Of a stretch of DNA of 64,000 bases, positions 25,873 to 32,934 are shown piece after piece. Under the pieces are notes generated by a model. It ran no database searches, was not told where the DNA came from, and saw nothing but the letters and a program-made list of their open reading frames with translations. The translations under genes and the position numbers were made by a program. The stretch lies in NCBI RefSeq assembly GCF_012689525.1, contig NZ_CP051516.1:4402001-4466000 (forward strand), in the 5' to 3' direction. The stretch's first letter is position 1. The number at the start of each line of letters is the position of its first letter. Origin of the DNA: Paraburkholderia aromaticivorans. GTDB lineage: Bacteria > Pseudomonadota > Gammaproteobacteria > Burkholderiales > Burkholderiaceae.

Positions 25873-27381
25873 TCAGGCTTCGCGCACGATTGGCGGCGGC
25901 GTCCAGTTGCCATCCAGCAGCGCTTGCTGCGGCCAGTAGGCGCGCAAGTGCAGGGAGAACACCTCGTTGGCCGGCGCCGGCAGCCAATTGGCGAAGTTGT
26001 CGTCGCTGGGTCTCGCGTTGTGCACGTGGAGCGTGAGCGAGCCGTCTGCGTCGAACTTCAGGTGTTTGTTCCTGGTGCCCAGCGTGTAGCGGTTGTGCGT
26101 GTTGGTTGAAAGAAAGTGGTGCGAGTCATATAAGGTCAGCGACCAGAAGCCTTTGACAGGCGGCAACCGGTCTTTATGAAAAGTCACGGTATAGCGGCCG
26201 TCGCCATCAAGAAATTGGCCAGATGCATCGGTATCCGAATAAAAACACTTTATCTCGTTGGCCTTGTTGACAAAGATATGCGACGCCGCTATTGCCGTTC
26301 GGGAGTAGTAGTCCGTACCAAAGGCTGCACCGTTGCTGAAGGTGTTCCAGTTTCCCGGAAGCCGCTTGCCGAACAGATTGAAGTTGGAGAGCGGTGCGAT
26401 CAGATCCGCTTCGGCTCTCGCCGCTTCGTCGATGACGGCGTTCCTGAGTGCCTCGTCGTGGCGCGCGGCGGCGATCAGCGCGCGCGCCTGCGCATAGAGC
26501 GCCTCTTCGCCATGCTGCGGCGGCGCTTGGTCGAGCACGGCGGGCAATAGGTCCCAGAAACGGTTTGGATCGACCCATTTGATCTCTTCCGCGCTTGCAT
26601 GCGTGGCGCGGTGGGCCGCGCCGAAACCGGGCAGTGCCGACCAGTCCGTTTCCTTGAACTCGCCGTCGTAGTCCGCGAGCGGGTACACGCCGATTTTGCT
26701 GATCAGCGACTGCACCGCCGCATGGTCTTCCGGCGTATCGTCCATGAACACTCGCGGAATCAATATGCCTATCGGAGTGGGCGAGCGGAACATCTGGCGG
26801 ATACCCTTCGGCGCGTGGCCGTGCCAGTCCGGACCGGCCAACAGATAAAAGCCCGGCCGCGACCCGTACATTTTGCCGAGGCTCGCGAAACTATCGGTGC
26901 GCAGATCGATGGCCTGATAGACCCAGAAGCGCCTGCCGAAATCCGGCACCTGGACGATCGCCGGCGTGGTGCGCAAGTCGAGGAGTGAGCAACCGTCGAT
27001 CAATTCGCGATTCGGGTACGTGACATGACGCGCGGGAGGCCGGACGTAGTCACGCAACATCGCCAGGCGGTTGGGCGGTGCGACCGGCGCGACGCCGCCG
27101 TTCAGCCCCGGCCGCGGCACCCGCTGCATCGCCAGCAAACGGTTGTAGACGTTCACCAGCGGCCACGCCCAGAAGTAGGTTTGGCGCGCCACCAGCCGCG
27201 CGTATTCCTCGGAGATTGCGTCGCCGGCCACCGGACCGGGTACGAACGCCGCGCCGGCCGTCGCGGCAGACCACGGACGCTGCTGCGTCTTCGCAAGGAT
27301 CGGCGCGGCGACCGACGCCAGCACGGCCGCCGTCACCCATGTCGCCGCTTTCTTGTGCATGTCGATGTCCGGGTCGTCCAT
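25873..27381 (-). CDS. DUF1254/DUF1214 domain protein, exported
   Basis: The 502-residue protein has an N-terminal export signal (MHKKAATWVTAAVLASVAAPILA, from the second Met at 27360). A DUF1254 domain follows (about 65-200, with YFWAWPLVNVYNR, TYPNRELIDGCSLLDL and RRFWVYQAIDLRTDSFA), then a DUF1214 domain (about 330-470, with GKRLPGNWNTFSN and GFWSLTLYD). These domains pair in periplasmic proteins of unknown reaction. The first start (27381) has a GAGG site; the second gives a cleaner signal peptide. It begins 7 bases after the 71-residue gene upstream ends. The neighbour's outer-membrane channel suggests joint uptake or modification of a hydrophobic compound (inference). Confidence 0.82.
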   Translation of the reverse strand: MDDPDIDMHKKAATWVTAAVLASVAAPILAKTQQRPWSAATAGAAFVPGPVAGDAISEEYARLVARQTYFWAWPLVNVYNRLLAMQRVPRPGLNGGVAPVAPPNRLAMLRDYVRPPARHVTYPNRELIDGCSLLDLRTTPAIVQVPDFGRRFWVYQAIDLRTDSFASLGKMYGSRPGFYLLAGPDWHGHAPKGIRQMFRSPTPIGILIPRVFMDDTPEDHAAVQSLISKIGVYPLADYDGEFKETDWSALPGFGAAHRATHASAEEIKWVDPNRFWDLLPAVLDQAPPQHGEEALYAQARALIAAARHDEALRNAVIDEAARAEADLIAPLSNFNLFGKRLPGNWNTFSNGAAFGTDYYSRTAIAASHIFVNKANEIKCFYSDTDASGQFLDGDGRYTVTFHKDRLPPVKGFWSLTLYDSHHFLSTNTHNRYTLGTRNKHLKFDADGSLTLHVHNARPSDDNFANWLPAPANEVFSLHLRAYWPQQALLDGNWTPPPIVREA

Positions 27382-27388
27382 GCGAGCC

Positions 27389-27604
27389 TCAGCGCTTCTG
27401 GGGTGTCGGAAACGTCCAGCTGCCGTCGTGCATGGTGCCGAACACGCTCGGCATGTAGTAATTCTGGAGATTGAAAGAGGCGGCGAGATTGAGCGGGTTA
27501 TTGCTTTTATTGGCGTCGGCGGCAGATGCCTGTCCGAAGACCGGCGACGACACGAACGCGGAGGCGCTTAACGCCCCCAACCGAAACGCGCAGCTGTACC
27601 CCAT
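27389..27604 (-). CDS. Short exported protein, possibly a truncated outer-membrane protein
   Basis: The 71-residue protein has a signal peptide (cleavage near VFGQASA) and a mature part with NKSNNPLNLAASFNLQNYY. This reminds me of the N-terminus of longer exported proteins, but here the frame stops after GSWTFPTPQKR. It may be a shortened relict or a genuine small subunit; there is no trace of the rest of a barrel downstream, because the DUF1254 gene starts 7 bases later. It is the first gene of the operon. Confidence 0.55.
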   Translation of the reverse strand: MGYSCAFRLGALSASAFVSSPVFGQASAADANKSNNPLNLAASFNLQNYYMPSVFGTMHDGSWTFPTPQKR

Positions 27605-28140
27605 TATCGAGCCTCGTTTTATGGGTATTTCTTATAGGCGATCACTTGCCTTTGCCTGACGCAAAATCATTTCGAAGGAGTGGTGTTCGGGCGACCGATC
27701 TAAATCAAATTCATTTCACGCGCGTGTTCGCGCGTCCGGGCAGCCATGAGCAGCCGGACGCGATATCACACAAATAACGCGCGTTATGTCACTCGAACAA
27801 TCTGGCAAAGTGGCGCAGCTGAATACGGGGCTTGCATGAGCGCTCCTTGAAACGAGAGACGCCGCATCAAACGAAGCATGCGGAAAGGAGAAGATTCACC
27901 ACGCTGGCATCGTTGGGAATACTAGCAACGATTTCAGAAATTACAGAGATAAATTTGTAACACGGCCGAAAGCCTAGTCAGTCGCGACCGACTTGCCCGC
28001 TTATTCAATTGGCATTGTGTTTTGCCGAGACAGGCTCGACCGTCAATGTCGAAAAAATCCCACAACGGCTGCGATAACCGCTTTGGCCCATTAGACTGGC
28101 GCTCGCTTGAATTCGACCCACCGCTTTCGATGAGGCTTTC
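27605..28140. other. Divergent 536-base intergenic region
   Basis: It lies between the minus-strand DUF1254 operon and a plus-strand lipoprotein gene and must hold both promoters. A perfect 14-bp palindrome is at 27774-27787. The middle part (about 27900-28010) is relatively AT-rich. No coding frame here has support. Confidence 0.45.
27774..27787. promoter_or_regulatory. Perfect palindrome ATAACGCGCGTTAT, candidate operator
   Basis: A 14-bp perfect palindrome lies 170 bases upstream of the first gene of the DUF1254 operon. It has the size and symmetry of a dimeric repressor site. No regulator gene is next to it, so the assignment is speculative. Confidence 0.35.
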
Positions 28141-29208
28141 ATGATTCGCACGCTGCACCGGTATTGCATTGCCTTCACCGTTGTCCTTCTTTCCGCTTGC
28201 TCCGTGACGCCGCGCCAGGACGGCATGTCGCAGACCGGCGCATCGACGGCCGCCGCGTTGGCGTCATGGAACGACACGAAGACCAAACGCTCGATCGTCG
28301 ACTTCGTGACGCTGGTGACGACGCCCGAGTCCAGGGACTTCATCCCACGAGCCGACCGGATCGCCGTATTCGATAACGACGGCACACTGTGGCCCGAGCA
28401 ACCGGCCTCGGTGCAACTGGTGTTTGCGCTGCAACGTGTGAAGACGGTGGCCGGACGGCATCCGGAATGGAAGCACCAGGAGCCGTTCCGCTCGATCCTC
28501 AAAGGCAATCTCAGGAATGTGGCGGCAAGCGGCGACACCGGCTCGATGCGGGTGTTGGCGGCGGCCCACGCCGGCATGACGGGCGATCAGTTCGCCGCAC
28601 TCGTGCACGAATGGTTCGATTCCGCGAGTGACCCGCGCTTCAACCGGCCTTACGCCGATCTCGCGTATCAGCCCATGCTCGAGTTGCTCGCCTATCTGCG
28701 CGCGAATGGTTTCAAGACCTATCTGGTGACGGGCGGCGACGTCGAGTTCGTCCGCGACGTGGCTCAGCGCATGTACGGCATTCCGCCCGAGCAGGTGACC
28801 GGCAGCACCGTCAAATACCGGTACGGCCAGAGCAACGGTTCGGTCTCGCTGACGCGCCTCGCGCAGGTCGACACGCTGGTCGACGGCTCGGCCAAACCGC
28901 TTGCCATCGATCGAGTGATCGGCAGACGTCCGGTGATCGCATTCGGTAACGCGGATGGCGACGCGCCGATGCTCGAATGGACCTCGGCAGGCGATGGCCC
29001 ACGCCTCGCCGCGCTCGTGCATCACACGGACGCGGAACGCGAATACGCGTACGACCGCGCGGCGAAAAGCGGCAAGCTCGATAAAGGTCTGGACGAGGCT
29101 GGCGCGAAAGGCTGGCTTGTCGTCGATATGAAAAATGACTGGAGAACCATGTTCAAGCCGGACAGCGCGACAACGGCCGCAGCGGCGACGAAGAGCCCAG
29201 CGAACTAA
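28141..29208 (+). CDS. HAD-family phosphatase lipoprotein
   Basis: The 355-residue protein has a lipoprotein signal with lipobox Leu-Ser-Ala-Cys20, so it should be anchored to a membrane facing the periplasm. HAD motif I is VFDNDGTLW (Asp78, Asp80), motif II is YLVTGGDVEF, and motif III/IV lies in AFGNADGDAPMLEW. This resembles phosphoserine phosphatase-like or acid phosphatase HAD proteins; the natural phosphoester is unknown. A weak hairpin (29221-29245, GAAGGCCG with its complement) follows. It has no functional neighbour. Confidence 0.8.
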   Translation: MIRTLHRYCIAFTVVLLSACSVTPRQDGMSQTGASTAAALASWNDTKTKRSIVDFVTLVTTPESRDFIPRADRIAVFDNDGTLWPEQPASVQLVFALQRVKTVAGRHPEWKHQEPFRSILKGNLRNVAASGDTGSMRVLAAAHAGMTGDQFAALVHEWFDSASDPRFNRPYADLAYQPMLELLAYLRANGFKTYLVTGGDVEFVRDVAQRMYGIPPEQVTGSTVKYRYGQSNGSVSLTRLAQVDTLVDGSAKPLAIDRVIGRRPVIAFGNADGDAPMLEWTSAGDGPRLAALVHHTDAEREYAYDRAAKSGKLDKGLDEAGAKGWLVVDMKNDWRTMFKPDSATTAAAATKSPAN

Positions 29209-29277
29209 GCTTGAAACGCAGAAGGCCGTCGGGCAAGCGGCCTTCCGCGACTGTTTTTACCGTTGACGATGGCTCGT

Positions 29278-30288
29278 CTAGCGGCTCAGCGTGATCGCCA
29301 GATACGTGGCATAGAGCACGCCGCAAACCAGCAACGCCCACACCGGCACGCCGCGCTCACGCACATTGAGCCGCAGCCACGCCGCGGCGGCGAGCGTGAT
29401 CACGATGCCGGTCACCACTTCGATACGCGGCACCCACGGCGTCAGCAGAATGCCGATCGCGGGCAGCAAGGTGCCCTGAAATACCATCGCGCCGGTGATG
29501 TTGCCGAACGCGAGCGTGTCCTTGCCGCGGCGAATCCACAGAATGCTGTTGACCTTCTCGGGCAGCTCGGTAGCGATCGGAATGATCAGCAGCGAGAGCA
29601 GCAGCGGCGACACGCCGAGCACCTGCGACACGCCGCGCACACCGTGGATGAAGCCTTCAGCGCCCCACACCAGCAACGCGACGGCGAGCGCCAGTTGCAC
29701 GCCGATCGTCGCGAGGTTGGTCGGCACGCCGAGACGCGAGATCAGCATCTTGCCCGGCGCTTCGGTGCCGTGGCCGGCATCGACCAATTCATTCGATGCA
29801 CGGAAGGTCATCACCACATAGGTGACGTACACGCCGACCAGCGCCACGCTGAAGAGCGCGCGCACGATCATCTGCTCATGCGGCACGTACATCGCAGCGG
29901 CGGCCAGCAGGAACGCAAACAGGAAATAGTTGAGGTCGCGCGTGAAGCCCGTGCGTTCCGGCGAGACCCAGCCGCGCGCGCCGCGCGAGCCGAGAATCGC
30001 TAGCGTCATGAGGAAAGTGGAGAGGGTGGAGAGCATCAGCGGCGCGCCGAGAATCGCGCCGACGCCGATCTCCTGATTGACTGCGCTATCGGCCGTGCCG
30101 CCGGCGATCGCGAGCAGCGGCACGAGCGTCTCGGGCAACGCGGTGCCGACGGCGGCGAATAGCGAACCCGTTACACCTTCGGAAATCTTGAGGCGTTCGC
30201 CCAGATGCTCGAGTGCATTCGTGAAGAGCTCGGCCGCCACCAGAATGACGACCAGCATGATGGCAAGTTCTAACAGAAGACCGGTCAT
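29278..30288 (-). CDS. CaCA-superfamily cation exchanger under a Mn-type riboswitch, probable manganese/calcium exporter
   Basis: The 336-residue protein has about ten membrane helices in two inverted halves. Each has the alpha-repeat signature of Na+/Ca2+ exchangers: GTALPE (48-53) in the first and ATELPE (239-244) in the second, with acidic residues that bind the cation. The family exports divalent cations in exchange for Na+ or H+. The start at 30288 is preferred because MTGLLLELAIMLVVILVAAEL begins the first membrane helix; an in-frame start at 30465 would add 59 residues read from the leader RNA. The leader carries a yybP-ykoY motif, which senses Mn2+ in other bacteria, so I infer Mn2+ export. 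Direct proof of cation specificity is not in the sequence. Confidence 0.85.
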   Translation of the reverse strand: MTGLLLELAIMLVVILVAAELFTNALEHLGERLKISEGVTGSLFAAVGTALPETLVPLLAIAGGTADSAVNQEIGVGAILGAPLMLSTLSTFLMTLAILGSRGARGWVSPERTGFTRDLNYFLFAFLLAAAAMYVPHEQMIVRALFSVALVGVYVTYVVMTFRASNELVDAGHGTEAPGKMLISRLGVPTNLATIGVQLALAVALLVWGAEGFIHGVRGVSQVLGVSPLLLSLLIIPIATELPEKVNSILWIRRGKDTLAFGNITGAMVFQGTLLPAIGILLTPWVPRIEVVTGIVITLAAAAWLRLNVRERGVPVWALLVCGVLYATYLAITLSR

Positions 30289-30384
30289 GCGCGGCGCTCC
30301 GCAACCACGCAGAGGCAGCGGCGCGGCGGACGGGCAGAAGGGGAGACTCGGAGGGTACGACGATGTTCCACAGGATTGCTCCGC

Positions 30385-30448
30385 GGTCGGACGTAGATGA
30401 ACAAACCAATGACGCACCGCCGCCCGTCCGACCAGAACGAGGCAGTGC
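30385..30448 (-). promoter_or_regulatory. Likely expression platform of the Mn riboswitch
   Basis: Downstream of the aptamer on the minus strand, GGTCGGAC (30426-30433) can pair perfectly with GTCCGACC (30385-30392), and GCACTGCC can pair with GGCGGTGC inside. No T-run follows, so control may act by Rho or at translation rather than by an intrinsic terminator. Confidence 0.4.
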
Positions 30449-30555
30449 GTCAATGGTCTCGCCAAACCGACCCGGTCGAACGCGCCATGACCCGCAGGCC
30501 AAGTATGTTGACGCGCTCTCCTTCAAAGGATGAAGGAAGGCTACTCCCCAGTGAC
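30449..30555 (-). ncRNA. yybP-ykoY manganese riboswitch aptamer
   Basis: On the minus strand the conserved parts appear in the right order: GGGGAGTAGC (30549-30540), a hairpin CCTTC/GAAGG, TCAACATACTTGGC (30511-30498), a second variable arm, and GGCGAGACC (30463-30455). The closing helix P1 is GTCACTGG with CCATTGAC, 7 of 8 pairs. This is the consensus of the yybP-ykoY family, known to bind Mn2+ and to switch on exporters. It lies 160 bases upstream of the CaCA exchanger start. A competing hairpin, AATCCCC/GGGGAGT, just 5' may form without metal. Confidence 0.85.
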
Positions 30556-30656
30556 CGGGGGATTCTAACGGCAGGGGGCGCTTTCAACAACCTTGTTGCG
30601 GTGAAGGCGGTTGTTCAAGCTCAATCGGTTAGCTACGCGGTCGCGAATCCAGCGCG

Positions 30657-31178
30657 TTAGTTGAAGTGATATTGCAAGCCGATTGTGAAACTGTTATTTG
30701 TTCTTCGGGTGCCGTCGTGATTGCTGGTGTCGGTTGTCCATTCGCCCACCGTGCTCACGTGTTTAGCGAATTTATATTCGACGCCTAAACCCCAGTGGGC
30801 GCGTACATCCGGCCAATCCGTGGTCAATCCAACGCGTACATATGGCATGAATTGATTGAACGGCATGCCGAATTTCGCATCGATTCCGCCGTCTTTATAG
30901 GTTGTTGAGCCATGATGCAGATCGGCAAAAACTTCGGCGCCTACGACAAAGCGGTCGACGTCGAAGTTATACCCCGCCGTGAAACCCGGAAAAACCGTGG
31001 TATGCGATGCTTTATTGACGACGCCTGAGGCATCGGAGGTATTCACACCCATCTTGAAACCCACATAGGGACCGGCAAACTCGCTTGCGCCCGTTTGAGG
31101 CGCCACCGATTGCGCGTGGACGAGATTGGATAGCATCATGATCGATGCAGTTAAAATCAGCCGGGTTATTTTGTGCAT
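30657..31178 (-). CDS. Small outer-membrane beta-barrel protein
   Basis: The 173-residue protein has a signal peptide (MHKITRLILTASIMMLSNLVHAQS) and the eight-strand pattern of OmpA/OmpW-like porins: AGPYVGFKMGVNTSD, FPGFTAGYNFDVDRFVVGAE, FMPYVRVGLTTDW, WGLGVEYKFAKHVSTVGEW, and a C-terminal strand SFTIGLQYHF plus one Asn. The start at 31178 is the one giving a proper signal peptide; a frame from 31220 adds 14 residues. Barrels of this type occur in adhesion or stress responses; the role is unknown. Its codons are less GC-rich than its neighbours, which might mean recent acquisition. Confidence 0.8.
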   Translation of the reverse strand: MHKITRLILTASIMMLSNLVHAQSVAPQTGASEFAGPYVGFKMGVNTSDASGVVNKASHTTVFPGFTAGYNFDVDRFVVGAEVFADLHHGSTTYKDGGIDAKFGMPFNQFMPYVRVGLTTDWPDVRAHWGLGVEYKFAKHVSTVGEWTTDTSNHDGTRRTNNSFTIGLQYHFN

Positions 31179-31563
31179 GACCTGCAATAAAACGATTGGC
31201 GCGCGAATAAAGCGCGACACCTTATTAATCAGTGAAGCGATGCCGAAATGCCGCTCCGGGGATATTCACGCGCGACGCAAGTTGCATGACCAAAACATGC
31301 TAATTAATCGGATAGAATGGGGCAATGCGAAATTTCCGCATGCAGACATTCAAACGTCTGCTTCTTAATTTTCAATAGAAATAAAGCGCACGTTTTAGGA
31401 TGATTTTTGCAGAGCGCACGCGAGCGTACGTAGTGCGTCGCGGAACAGCTAATTGCAGGAATGTGGGAGCCTAGGCGGCGCTCGTCTGAACACGACAGGA
31501 CCGTAAAAAAACAAAAGGGCTTAGCGCAGATTGCGTAAGCCCTTCAGCGAGATCGACTCTTTA
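31179..31563. other. 385-base gap between the barrel gene and tRNA-Arg
   Basis: The part from 31180 to 31400 is clearly AT-richer than the genome and holds a small hairpin GCAGAC-N8-GTCTGC just before 31370. The tRNA terminator lies at 31504-31544. No coding frame is convincing. Confidence 0.4.
31504..31544 (-). terminator. Rho-independent terminator of tRNA-Arg
   Basis: On the minus strand AAGGGCTTACGCA pairs with TGCGCTAAGCCCTT (one bulged base), followed by TTGTTTTTTT, 20 bases after the tRNA. Confidence 0.82.
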
Positions 31564-31639
31564 TGGTGCGCCCGGCTGGGATCGAACCAGCAACCCCTGC
31601 CTTCGGAGGGCAGTACTCTATCCATTGAGCTACGGGCGC
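31564..31639 (-). tRNA. tRNA-Arg, anticodon CCG
   Basis: The 76-base minus-strand gene folds as a cloverleaf: acceptor stem GCGCCCG/CGGGCGC, anticodon stem CTGCC/GGCAG with loop CTCCGAA (anticodon CCG, reading CGG codons), T-arm with GGTTCGATCC, and an encoded 3' CCA. A terminator follows. No integrated element borders it. Confidence 0.97.
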
Positions 31640-31913
31640 TTCCACACGAAAGCGCGGCACCAGAACGGATGCGACGCCAAAGCGAGACCGAAAGGATACC
31701 CGGTTTCCGCCATACCGTCCACCGGACGGCCTGAACGGCGGTATCCGGCGTCTTTCGGACAACCCGCGCGATGCGGGTAAACGCCTGCTGAACACCTCGC
31801 CACGCCCCTCGCCGCCGTCGAAATGTTCCGTCTATAATCGTCCGTGGCTGAATAAAGAACAAGAAGTTGCCGTCACGCTGTACCGCTCACATACCCACGG
31901 AGACGAGACAAGC

Positions 31914-32813
31914 ATGAGCGAAGCACCACACGGAGCCCCGATCAAAACCCCCGGGCAGCTCGTCGCCGCGATCATCGCCAGTTTTGCGGTACCGATCGTC
32001 ATCATCGTTCTGCTAGTGATCTACGTCGACAATTCGACGCGCACCGGCGCCGGCACCGACTCTCTCTCCGAAGCCGAGGTGACCGCCCGCATCAAGCCGT
32101 TCGCCCAGGTCGACATTCGCGACGCCAACGCGCCGCGCGTCTACAAGAGCGGCGAGGAAGTCTATAAGGCGGTGTGCTCCGCGTGTCACGCGTCGGGTGC
32201 GGCAGGCGCGCCGAAATTCACCAATACCGCCGACTGGGCGCCGCGCATCGCGCAGGGCTTCGACATGCTGCTTCACACGGCGCTCTCCGGCAAAGGCGCG
32301 ATGCCCCCGCGCGGCGGCACCAGCCCGGACGATTACAGCGATTTCGAAATCGCCCGCGCGGTCACCTACATGGCGAACAATTCTGGCGGAAGTTTCCCTG
32401 AACCGGCTCAGCCGGCAGCGGGCGCAGCAGCGGCGGCATCCGGCGTAGCAGCCGCGGCGCCGGCCGGCGCTTCCGACGCGGGTGCGGCTCAGGCCGCCGC
32501 AGCAATGGCCGCCATGGCCAGCGTGCCGCAAGCGGCGGCGCCAGCAGCGGGCGGCACGCAAAGCGCGGACGCGTCGCAAGCCGGCAAGGCGTTGTATCAG
32601 CAGGTTTGCCAGGCCTGTCATGCGGCCGGCGTGTTGAACGCACCGAAGTTCGGCGACAAGGACGCCTGGGCGCCGCGTCTGAAGGAGCCGATGGACACGG
32701 TCTATAACTACGCGCTGCACGGCAAGGGCGCGATGCCTCCGAAGGGCGGCTCGACTGCTTCCGACGCGGACGTGAAGGCCGCCGTCGACTACATGGTCAC
32801 CGCGGCGAAGTAA
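31914..32813 (+). CDS. Dihaem cytochrome c (two c5-like domains), membrane-anchored
   Basis: The 299-residue protein has one N-terminal membrane helix (about 17-38). The first cytochrome c domain has Cys88-Ser-Ala-Cys91-His92 and axial Met130 in KGAMPPRGG. An Ala/Pro/Gly-rich linker spans about 160-220. The second domain has Cys232-Gln-Ala-Cys235-His236 and Met274 in KGAMPPKGG. It should face the periplasm and pass electrons, for example between the bc1 complex and a terminal oxidase. The two domains are near-duplicates, which points to an internal duplication joined by a flexible linker. A GGAGA ribosome-binding site precedes the ATG, and a terminator follows. Confidence 0.9.
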   Translation: MSEAPHGAPIKTPGQLVAAIIASFAVPIVIIVLLVIYVDNSTRTGAGTDSLSEAEVTARIKPFAQVDIRDANAPRVYKSGEEVYKAVCSACHASGAAGAPKFTNTADWAPRIAQGFDMLLHTALSGKGAMPPRGGTSPDDYSDFEIARAVTYMANNSGGSFPEPAQPAAGAAAAASGVAAAAPAGASDAGAAQAAAAMAAMASVPQAAAPAAGGTQSADASQAGKALYQQVCQACHAAGVLNAPKFGDKDAWAPRLKEPMDTVYNYALHGKGAMPPKGGSTASDADVKAAVDYMVTAAK

Positions 32814-32840
32814 AACGCTCGCGGCGTTTGCCGCATCAGA

Positions 32841-32882
32841 AAAAATCCCTGGACTGCGGCGACGCGGTCCAGGGATTTTTTT
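32841..32882. terminator. Bidirectional terminator between the cytochrome and helicase genes
   Basis: AAAAATCCCTGGAC pairs perfectly with GTCCAGGGATTTTT around a 12-base loop, giving T-runs on both strands for convergent genes. Confidence 0.88.
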
Positions 32883-32934
32883 ATATTTCGGCTGGCAAAC
32901 AGGCCCACTCGATCTCAACGTTCGCAGCGCCCGC

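Noticed and set aside
30540..30575. GAATCCCC...GGGGAG hairpin, first read as the right end of an IS200/IS605-type element
   Set aside because: No transposase or TnpB remnant is nearby, and the following conserved blocks fit the yybP-ykoY riboswitch much better.
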